From JAWXCE01 sp033764775 (lineage in GTDB: Bacteria > Pseudomonadota > Alphaproteobacteria > Rhizobiales > Rhodomicrobiaceae), in contig JANRIQ010000006.1 of assembly GCA_033764775.1 (NCBI GenBank), positions 62,001 to 126,000 on the forward strand: DNA of 64,000 nucleotides. The letters are read 5' to 3'. The stretch's first letter is position 1. Every line of letters begins with the position of its first letter. A program made the translations under genes and the position numbers. This document shows, in pieces, positions 43,943 to 53,490 of the stretch. The notes under the pieces were generated by a model. The model had not been told where the DNA came from. It worked only from the letters and a program-made list of their open reading frames with translations, and searched no databases.

Positions 43943-45399
43943 GGCGCGTCCGCCATCATCGCTTCGCGGGCGGCGGCCTCGCGGCGCACGGCCTCCGCCT
44001 GCCACAGACTTTGGAATGTGGGGCCTTCGGGCGCAGGAAAATCCCGGTGCTGCGTCCATCCGCCCGCCAGCGGCAACGACCGCAGCCGCCCTTTGCCCCG
44101 CGCGAGGAGCGCGAGCGCCGCCGGCCCCAGGCGCATGACGGCGTGGTACAGTTCCGGCCGCTTGGCGAGCAACGCCCAGATTTTCAATGCGGCCCGCACC
44201 CGCCACGGCGCGCCGCCGGCGTCGTATTCCCGCGTTCGCCACTGCCGCATCAGCTTGGTGAGCGGAATCTCCATCGGGCAGACGCTCTCGCACCGCCCGC
44301 AAAATGTCGAGGCGTTGGGCAAATGCCCGGCCTCGTGCACGCCGATAAGCTGCGGCGTGAGCACCGCGCCCATCGGGCCGGGATAGACCCAGCCATAGGC
44401 GTGGCCGCCCACAGCGTTGTAGACCGGGCAGTGGTTCATGCAGGCGCCGCAGCGGATGCAGCGCAGCATCTCGTGAAACTCTCCGCCGAGCATATCCGTG
44501 CGGCCGTTGTCGAGCAGCACCACGTGATACGCTTCCGGGCCGTCCGGGTCGCCCTCGCGGCGCGGGCCGGTGGAGAATGTGGTGTAGGTGGACATCTCCT
44601 GCCCGGTCGCCGAGCGGGCGAGCACGCGCAGGATGGCGCTCGCGTCCTCGAGGGTCGGCGTGATCTTCTCGATGCTGGCGATCACGATGTGAACGCGCGG
44701 CAGAAGCTGCGTCAGGTCGCCGTTACCCTCGTTGGTCACGATCACGGACGTGCCGGTCTCGGCGATGAGGAAGTTCGCGCCGGTTATGCCCACATCGGCC
44801 GCAAGGAACTTCGCGCGCAGCATCGCCCGCGCCTCGCCGACAAGCTGCTCCGGGTCGTCGAGGCGCCGATCCTCGGGCAAGGTCGGGTGGACGCGGCGGA
44901 AGTCCGCCTCGATCTGATCCCGCGTCAGGTGGATGGCCGGCGCGATGATGTGGCTCGGGCCTTCGCCCCGGATCTGGATGATGTATTCGCCGAGGTCGGT
45001 CTCGACCACCTCCAGCCCCGCCGCCTCCAGCGCGCCGTTGAGGCCGATCTCCTCGGCGATCATCGATTTGCCCTTGGTGACGCTCTTGGCCCCGGCGTCC
45101 TGGCACAGCTTGAGCACGATGCGCCGCGCATCCTCGGCGGTCGCCGCCCAATGCACATGCCCGCCGGATTCGACGACCTTGCGCTCGTACTCCTCCAGAT
45201 AGATGTCCAGGTTGGCGAGCGTGTGATCCTTGATCTCGCGCGCCTGACGCTTCAGGGCGTCGAATTCAGGCAGCGCCTCGCGGGCTTTGGCGCGCTTGTA
45301 GACGAAGCCGCGCTTCACATTCAGCAGGGCGCGCTGCAACTGCTCGTCGGCGAGCGCGCGGTCGGAGTTGGATTTGAAGGCGTGGGATGTGGACTCCAT
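43939..45399 (-). CDS. lutB: LutB, iron-sulfur protein of lactate utilisation
   Basis: A 486-residue protein with an N-terminal LUD domain and two ferredoxin-like clusters: CIRCGACMNHCPVY near residues 316-329 and CGRCESVCPMEIPL near 367-380. These fit 4Fe-4S centres. LutB is the electron-transfer core of the LutABC L-lactate dehydrogenase. The C-terminal stretch beyond the second cluster resembles the DUF3390 tail seen in LutB proteins. It lies 68 bases after lutA. Confidence 0.95.
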   Translation of the reverse strand: MESTSHAFKSNSDRALADEQLQRALLNVKRGFVYKRAKAREALPEFDALKRQAREIKDHTLANLDIYLEEYERKVVESGGHVHWAATAEDARRIVLKLCQDAGAKSVTKGKSMIAEEIGLNGALEAAGLEVVETDLGEYIIQIRGEGPSHIIAPAIHLTRDQIEADFRRVHPTLPEDRRLDDPEQLVGEARAMLRAKFLAADVGITGANFLIAETGTSVIVTNEGNGDLTQLLPRVHIVIASIEKITPTLEDASAILRVLARSATGQEMSTYTTFSTGPRREGDPDGPEAYHVVLLDNGRTDMLGGEFHEMLRCIRCGACMNHCPVYNAVGGHAYGWVYPGPMGAVLTPQLIGVHEAGHLPNASTFCGRCESVCPMEIPLTKLMRQWRTREYDAGGAPWRVRAALKIWALLAKRPELYHAVMRLGPAALALLARGKGRLRSLPLAGGWTQHRDFPAPEGPTFQSLWQAEAVRREAAAREAMMADAP

Positions 45400-45467
45400 G
45401 ACGACACTCTACCGCGGTTTCACCGCGCGCGCGAATACCCGTTGGTCTATACGGCGCGGGCCGCGTT

Positions 45468-46253
45468 TTAGCCTTTGCGGCGCGGCGCGCAGATGGGCGG
45501 GGCCGACGTTTCCATGGCGAGCACCTCGGCGATGTGGCGCGCCTGGATCGGCTTGCCCTCGCGGCTCAGCTTGCCGGCGATGTTCATGAGGCACCCGAGA
45601 TCGTTGCCGAGGACGAGACTGGCCCCCGTGCTTGCGGCCTTGTCGGCCTTCTGCGTCGCCATGGCGTTTGAAATGGAGGGATATTTCACCGAGAAGGCGC
45701 CGCCGAAGCCGCAGCACACGTCCGTATCCTCCATTTCGGCCAGCTCCAGCCCTTTCACCGAGTAGAGGAGGCGGCGCGGCTGCTCCTTGAGGCCGATCTC
45801 GCGCAGGGACGAGCAGGAGTCGTGGTAGGTGACCAAGCCGAAATACTGCGCCTCGACGCCGGTAACACGCATGACCTCGGTGAGGAAATAGATCAGCTCA
45901 TGGGTTTTGGTCGAAAGCGACCGCGCACGCGGCGCGAACGCGTCGTCGTCGGCCAGCAGCATGGGGTAGTGCTTACGCAACATGCCCGCGCAAGAGCCGG
46001 ACGGCGCGACCACGTAATCATAGGCTTCGAACGCTGCGATGACCCCGCGCGCAATGTCGGCCGCGTCCGCCTTGGCGCCGGAGTTGTATCCGGGTTGGCC
46101 GCAGCAGGTCTGGGCGCGCGGCACGCTCACCTCGCAGCCGGCTCGCTCCAAAAGGCGCACTGCAGCGAACCCGACGCTCGGCCGCATCATATCGACGAGG
46201 CAGGTGACGAACAGGGCGACGCGCGGGCGGCGGCGTTGGATTGCGTCGCTCAT
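45468..46253 (-). CDS. lutA: LutA, CCG-domain Fe-S oxidoreductase
   Basis: A 261-residue protein with two cysteine-rich CCG domains: SVPRAQTCCGQPGYNSG and DVCCGFGGAFSVKYPSIS, plus FVTCLVDMMRP at the start. Similar domains occur in GlcF and heterodisulfide reductase subunit B. With LutB and LutC downstream it forms the L-lactate oxidation operon. In this window it is preceded by a cytochrome c gene, a possible electron acceptor. Confidence 0.94.
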   Translation of the reverse strand: MSDAIQRRRPRVALFVTCLVDMMRPSVGFAAVRLLERAGCEVSVPRAQTCCGQPGYNSGAKADAADIARGVIAAFEAYDYVVAPSGSCAGMLRKHYPMLLADDDAFAPRARSLSTKTHELIYFLTEVMRVTGVEAQYFGLVTYHDSCSSLREIGLKEQPRRLLYSVKGLELAEMEDTDVCCGFGGAFSVKYPSISNAMATQKADKAASTGASLVLGNDLGCLMNIAGKLSREGKPIQARHIAEVLAMETSAPPICAPRRKG

Positions 46254-46302
46254 GCGAAAGGCGCCTCGGATGATGTGGCTGCGGGCGTTGCGCCGGACGG
46301 AG

Positions 46303-46323
46303 CGGATGCGGCGACCGCATCCG
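46303..46323. other. Hairpin between cycA and lutA
   Basis: CGGATGCGG and CCGCATCCG form a perfect 9-bp stem with a 3-base loop, 42 bases downstream of the cytochrome c gene. There is no T run, so it is not a classical terminator. It may stabilise the upstream message or partially attenuate read-through into lutA. Confidence 0.45.
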
Positions 46324-46364
46324 TCCGCACGGCGGCGTTGAGCGTTCGGCCTAGCGTCAGGGAA

Positions 46365-46748
46365 TTATTTCAGCGTCTTCAGGTAGGCGATGACGTCGGC
46401 GCGCTCGTCTTCCTTCTTGAGGCCGACGAAGGCCATTTTGTTGCCCGGCAGGAAGCCGCGCGGATCCGCGAGGTATTTGTCCAGGTTCGCTTCGTCCCAG
46501 ACAAGACCCTTGGCGCCGGCTTCAATGAGCGCGTTCGAGTATTTGTAATCGGGCACGGAGCCGGCCTTGCGCCCGACGATGCCGTTCTGGAGCGGGCCGA
46601 CGCCATTCTTCGCGCCTTCGCCAACCTGATGGCACGCCTTGCACTTCTTGAACACCTGCTCGCCTTTCACTGGGTCTCCGGCGGACTGAGCGGCGGCCGG
46701 GGCTGCGAGGGCTGCTGCGGCGATGGCCGCGAGAATGAATTTTTTCAT
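46365..46748 (-). CDS. Cytochrome c, class I (c2 type)
   Basis: A 127-residue periplasmic cytochrome c. The ATG at 46748 gives a signal peptide (MKKFILAAIAAAALAAPAAAQ, cleavage after AQ or AAA); a longer frame is rejected. The haem motif CKACH is at residues 36-40, and the axial Met lies in GNKMAFVG near 101. The length and the KGEQVFKKCKACHQVG pattern match cytochrome c2/c-550. It sits between lutA and the LysR gene on the same strand, and could carry electrons from the neighbouring dehydrogenases to an oxidase. Confidence 0.92.
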   Translation of the reverse strand: MKKFILAAIAAAALAAPAAAQSAGDPVKGEQVFKKCKACHQVGEGAKNGVGPLQNGIVGRKAGSVPDYKYSNALIEAGAKGLVWDEANLDKYLADPRGFLPGNKMAFVGLKKEDERADVIAYLKTLK

Positions 46749-46869
46749 GATCGAACGCTCCTTGGTGACTTCATTTTTATAACGCGCAGCAAGGGAAATT
46801 GGCTGCGTGTATGTATGATATTGCGCCCTTTTTTTCGATAAACGCGAGGCGACACAATGCAGCAGAGGA

Positions 46870-47835
46870 TCATCCCGCCGCGGTGTTGACAAGCCTTAAA
46901 TTGGACCCCGCCTCGGGCGCGAATGAGTCGATGTCCTCCTCCCAATAGGGGGACGCGCCATAAAGTCCGGTGAGAAACTCGATGAAAACCCGCAGCTTGG
47001 CGGGCACGTGGTCTTGTCGCTGGTGGACAGCGTATATGCCAAGCCGTGACGACACCTTGTACTTTGGCAAAACGACCTTAAGCCGGCCCGACTTCAACTC
47101 TTTGTAAACGTCCCAGGTGGAGCGCAGACCGATGCCCAAACCGGCGATGATGCACTCGCGCACCACCTCGCTCGAATTGGTGCGGATGTTCGCGGATGCG
47201 CGTACGAGCACCGGGCCGTCCGGTCCTTCCAGCCGCCATGTCGAGTTGGAGCCGATGGCGAGGCAGTTATGCTTCGAGAGCGCTTCGATGTCGCGCGGCT
47301 CGCCGTATCGCTCAAGATATTCCGGGGTCGCGCACAGCACTCGCGTGCACGGGGCGAGCTTATGAGCGGCGAGCGCGTTGTCCTCCACCTCGGCGATGCG
47401 GATCGCCAGGTCCATGCCCTCGGAGACGATGTCGACCATGGCGTCGCTGGCGAACAGGTCGAGCGTGATATCGGGATATTGGCGCAAGAACCCCGCGAAA
47501 TGCGGCGCCAGATGCATGCGGCTGAACGCGCTCGGGGCCGTCACGCGCAGCAAGCCTCGCGCCTGGCCGTTGCCCTGGGCGAGGAAGGACTCCGCCTCCT
47601 CCACGCTTGCGAGGATCTGAACGACGCGGTCGTAAAAGCCGGATCCCGCCTCGGTGAGCTGAAGATGGCGCGTTGTCCGTTGAAACAAGCGCGTGCCAAG
47701 CCTATCCTCCATGCCGCTGATGCGTTTGCTCACCACGGCTGGGGACAGACCCATGTCTCGCCCCGCAGCGGACATGTTGCCCGCTGTCACCACGCGGGCA
47801 AAAATTCGGAGATCGTCGATATGTGTCAGCGACAC
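46870..47835 (-). CDS. LysR-family transcriptional regulator
   Basis: A 321-residue LysR protein. The N-terminal helix-turn-helix reads LRIFARVVTAGNMSAAGRDMGLSPAVVSKRISGMEDRLGTRLFQRTTR; the rest is a substrate-binding-type effector domain (LLRVTAPSAFSRMHLAP onwards). It resembles the large clade that includes AaeR/DsdC-like regulators with RTTRHLQLTEAG. It diverges from glcDEF and is upstream of cycA-lutABC, so it may control the 2-hydroxy-acid genes; the effector is unknown. Confidence 0.92.
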   Translation of the reverse strand: MSLTHIDDLRIFARVVTAGNMSAAGRDMGLSPAVVSKRISGMEDRLGTRLFQRTTRHLQLTEAGSGFYDRVVQILASVEEAESFLAQGNGQARGLLRVTAPSAFSRMHLAPHFAGFLRQYPDITLDLFASDAMVDIVSEGMDLAIRIAEVEDNALAAHKLAPCTRVLCATPEYLERYGEPRDIEALSKHNCLAIGSNSTWRLEGPDGPVLVRASANIRTNSSEVVRECIIAGLGIGLRSTWDVYKELKSGRLKVVLPKYKVSSRLGIYAVHQRQDHVPAKLRVFIEFLTGLYGASPYWEEDIDSFAPEAGSNLRLVNTAAG

Positions 47836-47862
47836 TGTTTTATGCCTTGTTGTGTCCGCCTC

Positions 47863-47891
47863 AATGTATGCAAATTATGCTATGTTAGCAA
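47863..47891 (-). promoter_or_regulatory. Candidate lysR promoter in the lysR-glcD intergenic region
   Basis: On the minus strand TTGCTA (47891-47886), a 17-base spacer and TACATT (47868-47863) lie about 28 bases before the LysR start. The 202-base intergenic region (47836-48037) is AT-rich and probably also carries the glcD promoter, for which no single element stands out. GAGAGGG near 48026 precedes the glcD ATG. Confidence 0.45.
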
Positions 47892-48037
47892 CAAATTGAC
47901 GAGTTCGGCGTGCAGAGCGGTGCAGGCGAACCCCTCTAATCCAAACGTTTGAGGCTTTGTTCCATTTGGGTAAGAATAATTGAGCGCTATGACATATTTA
48001 TGGTCAGAGCCGATGCGATCGAAGCGAGAGGGCTAAC

Positions 48038-49504
48038 ATGCCGCCAATTCCTTTAGCGCGCGCCGATGAGCAAATCGTTGCCAAACGCGAGCAGATTTTA
48101 GCGGCCCTGGCGCGCGCGGCGCCCGGCGTGAGCATCGTGTCGGACCCAGCCGGCCGCCGGGCTTTCGAGACGGACGCCCTGACCGCCTATCGCTGCCCCC
48201 CGCTTGCCGCCGTGCTGCCAAAATCCACGGCGGAAACATCTGCGGTGATGCGTTTTTGCCACGAAAACGGCTTGCGCGTTGTGGCTCGCGGCGCCGGCAC
48301 GTCGCTCACCGGCGGCGCGCTGCCCACCGCGGACGCCATTATTCTCGGCGTGTCGCGCATGAACCGCATCCTGGAGATGAACTTCGAGACGCGGACGGCG
48401 CGCGTTGAGGCGGGCATCACCAATCTCGCCATATCGAACGCGGCGGCGGCGCGCGGCTTTTTCTACGCTCCCGATCCGTCCAGCCAGCTCGCTTGCACGC
48501 TTGGCGGCAACATCGCCATGAACTCCGGCGGCGCCCACTGCCTCAAATACGGCGTGACGACCAACAACGTGCTCGGCCTCACCCTCGTCGCCGCCAACGG
48601 CGATGTGATCGAGTTGGGCGGACAGGGCCTCGATCCGGCCGCTTACGATCTTGTCGGTCTCGTGGTCGGCTCGGAGGGGCAGTTCGGCGTGGTGACGGAG
48701 GCGACGGTCCGCATCCTGCGCCTGCCGGAGGGCGCGCGGCCCATGCTCATCGGCTTCGCCACCGCCGAAGAAGCCGGCGCCTGCGTCGCGGCGATCATCG
48801 CGCGCGGCATCATCCCCGTCGCCATCGAATATATGGATAAACCTGCGATCAAAGTGTGCGAGGAATTCGCCAAGGCCGGCTATCCGCTGGACGTGGAGGC
48901 CATGCTCATCGTCGAGGTGGAGGGATCGGAGGATGAAATCGCCGCTCTGCTCGCCGACATCGCCCGCATCGCCGATGACCACGGCGCCACGAAAGTGCGC
49001 GTAAGCCAGAGCGCGGAGGAGGCCGCCGCCATTTGGAAGGGCCGCAAATCCGCGTTCGGCGCGCTGGGGCGCATTTCGGACTATCTGTGCATGGACGGCG
49101 TGATCCCGCTGTCGCGCCTGCCTGACGTGTTGCGCAAAACCAACGATATCTGCGACGGTTACGGCCTCAAGGTCGCCAACATTTTCCACGCGGGCGACGG
49201 CAATCTGCACCCGCTCATCATGTTCGACGCCAACGACCCGGTTCAGAAGCAAAAAGCCGAGGACTGCGGCGCCGAACTTCTCAAGCTGTGCGTGGAGGCG
49301 GGCGGCTGCATCACCGGAGAGCATGGCGTCGGCATCGAAAAGCGCGATCTGATGCCCGTGCAGTTCACGCCCGCCGACCTGGAGCAGCAAATGCGCGTCA
49401 AGCACGTGTTCGACCCCGATTGGCGGCTGAACCCCGGCAAGGTGTTCCCGCTGGCGGAGCAGGCGGCGTTCCAGGCCGCCGAACGCGGTTCCGAGCATGG
49501 TTGA
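48038..49504 (+). CDS. glcD: GlcD, FAD-binding subunit of glycolate oxidase
   Basis: A 488-residue FAD-linked oxidase that oxidises glycolate (or D-lactate) to the 2-oxo acid. The PCMH-type FAD domain is seen in VVARGAGTSLTGGALPTADAIILGVSRMNRI and LACTLGGNIAMNSGGAHCLKYG; the C-terminal domain has NIFHAGDGNLHPLI and ITGEHGVGIEKRDLMP. It is followed by GlcE and GlcF, so glycolate oxidase is the likely complex. D-lactate dehydrogenase activity cannot be excluded. Confidence 0.94.
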   Translation: MPPIPLARADEQIVAKREQILAALARAAPGVSIVSDPAGRRAFETDALTAYRCPPLAAVLPKSTAETSAVMRFCHENGLRVVARGAGTSLTGGALPTADAIILGVSRMNRILEMNFETRTARVEAGITNLAISNAAAARGFFYAPDPSSQLACTLGGNIAMNSGGAHCLKYGVTTNNVLGLTLVAANGDVIELGGQGLDPAAYDLVGLVVGSEGQFGVVTEATVRILRLPEGARPMLIGFATAEEAGACVAAIIARGIIPVAIEYMDKPAIKVCEEFAKAGYPLDVEAMLIVEVEGSEDEIAALLADIARIADDHGATKVRVSQSAEEAAAIWKGRKSAFGALGRISDYLCMDGVIPLSRLPDVLRKTNDICDGYGLKVANIFHAGDGNLHPLIMFDANDPVQKQKAEDCGAELLKLCVEAGGCITGEHGVGIEKRDLMPVQFTPADLEQQMRVKHVFDPDWRLNPGKVFPLAEQAAFQAAERGSEHG

Positions 49505-50714
49505 TGTGTTCGCGCCGCGCGACGAACGCGACGTGTGCGATCTGGTCGCGCAGGCCGCAGCCTCTGGCACGCCGCTCGAAGTGGCCGGCTTCCGCACCAA
49601 GCGGCATGTGGGCCGGCCCATCAACCCGGGCGCCTGCGTGAGCCTCAACGCCATGTCGGGCGTTACGCTCTACGAACCGAGCGAGTTGGTCATCTCGGCG
49701 CTGGCCGGCACGCCGCTCGGGCAGATCGAAGCGCTGCTCGCAGCCAACAATCAGGAACTCGCCTTCGAACCGGCCGATCTGGCCCGCGTCGTCAACAAGC
49801 GCCCGCTTGGGGTCAGCATCGGCGGCGTGGCGGCCACCAACGCCTCCGGCCCGCGACGCATTCTGCGCGGCGCCGCACGCGATCACATGCTCGGCTTGCG
49901 CGCGGTGAACGGCCGCGGCGAGGCGATCAAGGCGGGCGGCCGGGTGATGAAGAACGTGGCCGGCGTCGATCTGGTGCGCGGCCTCGCCGGCTCGTGGGGC
50001 ACGCTCGGCGTCTTCACCGAGGTGACGATGAAAGTGCTCCCCCGCGCGGAGGAAACCCGTACGCTTATCTTCATCAATCTGCCCGACGAGGCGGCGACCG
50101 GCCTGATGTGCGCCGCGATGGGAACGCCCTACGAGGTGTCGGGCGCGATTCATCTGCAGGCGCCGCTCGCCCGCCGCATCGCGGATCAGGATCTGGCGGC
50201 TCTCGGCTATGCGATCACCGCGCTGCGGCTCGAAGCCTTCTCGGCCTCCATGCCGCGGCGGCTCGACGCGCTGCGGCGCGAGTTGTCGGCGTTCGGCGAG
50301 ATTTACGAGCTTGACCACCCGCGCTCGCTGGCCTTCTGGGCCGACATCAAAAGCATGGAGCATCTGGCGAGCGCCTGGCCGTTGTGGCGCATCACCGTGT
50401 CGCCGGACAAAGCGGCGCCGCTCGTCGCCGCCATCAGCGCGATCATCGAATGCCGGGCGGCCTTCGACTGGTCGGGCGGCCTGATCTGGCTGGAGGCGCC
50501 GCCCTCCATGGACGCGAACGCCGCCGACCTGCGCCGCGTCATCGGCCAGTTCGGCGCGGACGCGATGCTGGTGCGCGCGGAGCCGCATGTGCGCGCATCC
50601 GTCGAGGTGTTTCATCCGCCGCCCGAGGCCAATATGCGGTTGATCCGGGGGCTGAAAAAGGCGTTCGATCCCCACGGCGTCCTCAACCCTGGGCGCATGT
50701 ACGCCGGGGTCTAG
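49497..50714 (+). CDS. glcE: GlcE, second FAD-binding subunit of glycolate oxidase
   Basis: A 405-residue GlcE with a shorter FAD-binding domain (VISALAGTPLGQIEALLAANNQEL, SIGGVAATNASGPRRILRGAARDHMLGLRAVNGRGE, KNVAGVDLVRGLAGSWGTLGVFTEVTMKVLP). The ATG at 49497 overlaps the glcD end by 8 bases. It acts with GlcD and GlcF at the inner face of the membrane. Confidence 0.94.
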   Translation: MVDVFAPRDERDVCDLVAQAAASGTPLEVAGFRTKRHVGRPINPGACVSLNAMSGVTLYEPSELVISALAGTPLGQIEALLAANNQELAFEPADLARVVNKRPLGVSIGGVAATNASGPRRILRGAARDHMLGLRAVNGRGEAIKAGGRVMKNVAGVDLVRGLAGSWGTLGVFTEVTMKVLPRAEETRTLIFINLPDEAATGLMCAAMGTPYEVSGAIHLQAPLARRIADQDLAALGYAITALRLEAFSASMPRRLDALRRELSAFGEIYELDHPRSLAFWADIKSMEHLASAWPLWRITVSPDKAAPLVAAISAIIECRAAFDWSGGLIWLEAPPSMDANAADLRRVIGQFGADAMLVRAEPHVRASVEVFHPPPEANMRLIRGLKKAFDPHGVLNPGRMYAGV

Positions 50715-50737
50715 CCAATCCAGAACAGCGAGACAGC

Positions 50738-52111
50738 ATGGAAACTCAGTTCAGCGCCCAACAGCTTCAAGACGCGAGACTGCGCGAGGCGGAGGCGATC
50801 TTGCGCCGGTGCGTGCATTGCGGCCTGTGCACCGCCACGTGCTCCTCCTATGTGCTGCTGGGCGATGAGCGCGACAGCCCACGCGGCCGCATCTACCTCA
50901 TCAAGAACATGCTGGAGGGGGACGAGCAGGCCTCGCGGGAAATCCGCACGCATATGGATCGCTGCCTGTCGTGCTACTCCTGCATGACCACATGCCCGAG
51001 CGGCGTGGATTACATGCACCTCGCCGATTACGCCCGCGCCCGCATCGAGGAGACGGCGCCGCGCCCGCCCAAACAGCAGATGCTGCGCAACCTGCTCGCT
51101 TTCGTCATTCCGCATCCGCGCCGCTTCCGGGCCGCCCTGCTCGCGGCATCGCTCGCGCGCCCGTTCCGTTCGCTGTTCGCCAAGCTCGGCCTGGCGGAGA
51201 TGGCGGCGATGCTCGACCTCGCCCCGCGTTCCCCCGTGCGCGGCGGCGAGTACACCCAGCCGCAACTGGCCGCGACGCGGGAACGGGTGAAGCGGGGCTG
51301 CGTCGCCATGCTTGGCGGTTGCGCCCAACGCGTGCTGCGGCCCCAGATCAACGATGCGACCGTGCGCGTGCTGAACGGCCAGGGCGTCGATGTTTTGCTG
51401 GCGCGCGGGGAAGGGTGCTGCGGCTCGCTGGTGCTGCATATGGGGCGCGAGGAGCAGGCGAAAGCCTTCGCGCGGGCGAATATCGACGCGTGGTGGCCGC
51501 ACATCGCGAACGGCTCTCTTGACGCCATCGTCATCAATGCCTCAGGCTGCGGCACCACCGTGAAAGACTACGCCCACCTGCTTGCGCATGATGCGGCGTA
51601 CGCCGAGAAGGCCAAGACGGTGTCGGCGATGGCGAAGGATGTGACCGAATATCTGGCCGCGCTCGGCATGGACGCGCCGGAAATCTGGTCGGACATCCGC
51701 GTCGCCTATCACTCCGCCTGCTCCATGCAGCATGCGCAACGGGTGAACAGCGAGCCGCGTACGCTCCTGCGCGAGTCCGGCTTTGCGGTGGTGGAGCCGC
51801 CCGAGGGGCATATCTGCTGCGGCTCGGCGGGCGTCTACAACATCCTGCAGCCGGAGATCGCCTCGGAGCTTCGCGCCCGCAAGGCCGCCAACATCGACAG
51901 CGTCGCCCCGGATTGCGTCGCCATGGGCAATATCGGGTGCATCACCCAGCTTGAAGGCGCAACGAGCGCGCCCGTCGTCCACACGGTGGAGCTGCTGGAC
52001 TGGGCGCATGGCGGCGAATGCCCCGACGCGCTGCGCCACCTGATCCCGCGCACGCGGCGCCTCCGGGACGAGTTCCGCGAAACTCCCGGCCTTGCGCGCG
52101 CCCGTGTCTAG
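50738..52111 (+). CDS. glcF: GlcF, iron-sulfur subunit of glycolate oxidase
   Basis: A 457-residue electron-transfer subunit. Two 4Fe-4S clusters are seen in CVHCGLCTATC near residues 26-36 and CLSCYSCMTTCPSG near 77-90, followed by two CCG domains (EGCCGSLVLHMG and GHICCGSAGVYNI). The ATG at 50738 is chosen; the longer frame upstream is glcE out of frame. Its end overlaps the convergent gene at 52108 by 4 bases. Confidence 0.95.
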   Translation: METQFSAQQLQDARLREAEAILRRCVHCGLCTATCSSYVLLGDERDSPRGRIYLIKNMLEGDEQASREIRTHMDRCLSCYSCMTTCPSGVDYMHLADYARARIEETAPRPPKQQMLRNLLAFVIPHPRRFRAALLAASLARPFRSLFAKLGLAEMAAMLDLAPRSPVRGGEYTQPQLAATRERVKRGCVAMLGGCAQRVLRPQINDATVRVLNGQGVDVLLARGEGCCGSLVLHMGREEQAKAFARANIDAWWPHIANGSLDAIVINASGCGTTVKDYAHLLAHDAAYAEKAKTVSAMAKDVTEYLAALGMDAPEIWSDIRVAYHSACSMQHAQRVNSEPRTLLRESGFAVVEPPEGHICCGSAGVYNILQPEIASELRARKAANIDSVAPDCVAMGNIGCITQLEGATSAPVVHTVELLDWAHGGECPDALRHLIPRTRRLRDEFRETPGLARARV

Positions 52112-53490
52112 GCCAGCGACCTGTAGACCAGCATGCGCACGGGGCTGAAGGCGCTGAGCAGCGCTCGCTCGCGGATGGGCGCGTGAATGCGGTAAAATAT
52201 CTCGTCGCGACCGAGATCGACCGCGTCGCCCGGATTTTCGAAGATGAGATACATACGTCGCGGACGAAGCCGGTAAGACGTGGCCACGTGGCTCATGATA
52301 AGCGAGAGGAACCGCTCGCGGAAGGCGTTGGCGAAGTAGATCACCACAGGCTGATCGGGCACGATGACGCCGCTCAGGTCGCCGCGCACGCAATCGATGT
52401 TGCGGCACTGCATGAGCGAGCGCGGGAACTGCGCCACGTTCATCTGAAGGTCGTCATATAGCCGTTCGTCATATTCGTAGCCGATGATGCGCTCAAAGTT
52501 GCGGCGGGCGGCCAGCATCATCGCCCGGCCGCGCTGGGCGCGGAAATCGACAAAGGCGAAGGATTTCAAATCGCGAGGCAGCGCCGACATGGCCCAGTTG
52601 AAGGCAAGGCGCGGCACCGGCCCGTCATAGCGGAAAGGCGGCGGCTCGGCGCCGGCGACGGCGGGCAAGGCCGCCCGAGTCTCCAGCTCGACGGTGGGGC
52701 GGAAGAAAAGCTGTTCGAGCTTGCGGTCGAAGATATGGCGGTGGAGCGCGGTGAGCGCCCGCGCGTAATTCTCCTCGATACGGGAGCGGCTGGCGTTACG
52801 CTTGATGACCGAGGCGCCGTTGCGCAGCGCTTCGGCGGCCCGGGCTTTCATGCGCTCGCGCGCCTCCTTCGAAGGGCGCCGCCGCGCCGGGCGCTCGCGC
52901 AGGGCCACGGCGGTTCCGGGCGCCTCGACAGCCGGCTGGGCAGGCTGCGCGACGAGAGGCGCGGCCTCGGCTGCGACGACGGGCTGCGATGCTTCCAGCG
53001 CGGGCGGAAGCGGCGCGGCGCGCGACCAGGTCTCCTCCGCGGGCGGTGGCGGCGCGTCGTAGCGGAAGCGCGGCTCGGCGGGCGCGGCGTTGCGGCGACG
53101 ATGGATAGGCGGCGCGGGGCGGCGTTCATCGCGGGCGTAACCTGCCTGGCGCGGCTGGGCAGCTGCGGGCTCCGGCGCGGGGGGAGCGGCAATCGCCTGC
53201 TCCACCCGCCAGTCGCCAGCCCATTCGGCCTCCGCCAAATACTCGAGCGGCGGCTCCGGCTGCGGTGCGAAGTCCTGATCATACGTCGCGGGCGTGGGAG
53301 ATGCGGCCGGTGCGCGTTCGGCCGCCTCGCGCTGCGGCTCCCGCCAGGCCGCGTCCGCCGAAGGCTCGGCGCCCCATGCCTCGGCGCCGGCGGGCGCTTG
53401 CGTCTCAGCGCCCCAAATCCGACGGTCAACATGCGAAAATTTGCTCAGGCGTTCGCCAGTAAACTTATTCGCGTTCTGCCCCATGCCCAA
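52108..53490 (-). CDS. Protein with long disordered N-terminus and methyltransferase-like C-terminal domain
   Basis: A 460-residue protein in two parts. Residues 1-215 are Pro/Ala/Glu-rich and look disordered. Residues 205-235 are basic (RRRPSKEARERMKARAAEALRN). Residues about 285-460 resemble a class I SAM-methyltransferase fold: KSFAFVDFRAQRGRAMMLAARRNFERIIGYEYDERLYDDL, CRNIDCVRGDLSG and QPVVIYFANAFRE. The usual glycine-rich motif I is degenerate (DFRAQRGRA), so SAM binding is uncertain. The substrate is unknown. It diverges from the sigma-factor gene at 53740. Confidence 0.7.
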   Translation of the reverse strand: MGMGQNANKFTGERLSKFSHVDRRIWGAETQAPAGAEAWGAEPSADAAWREPQREAAERAPAASPTPATYDQDFAPQPEPPLEYLAEAEWAGDWRVEQAIAAPPAPEPAAAQPRQAGYARDERRPAPPIHRRRNAAPAEPRFRYDAPPPPAEETWSRAAPLPPALEASQPVVAAEAAPLVAQPAQPAVEAPGTAVALRERPARRRPSKEARERMKARAAEALRNGASVIKRNASRSRIEENYARALTALHRHIFDRKLEQLFFRPTVELETRAALPAVAGAEPPPFRYDGPVPRLAFNWAMSALPRDLKSFAFVDFRAQRGRAMMLAARRNFERIIGYEYDERLYDDLQMNVAQFPRSLMQCRNIDCVRGDLSGVIVPDQPVVIYFANAFRERFLSLIMSHVATSYRLRPRRMYLIFENPGDAVDLGRDEIFYRIHAPIRERALLSAFSPVRMLVYRSLA

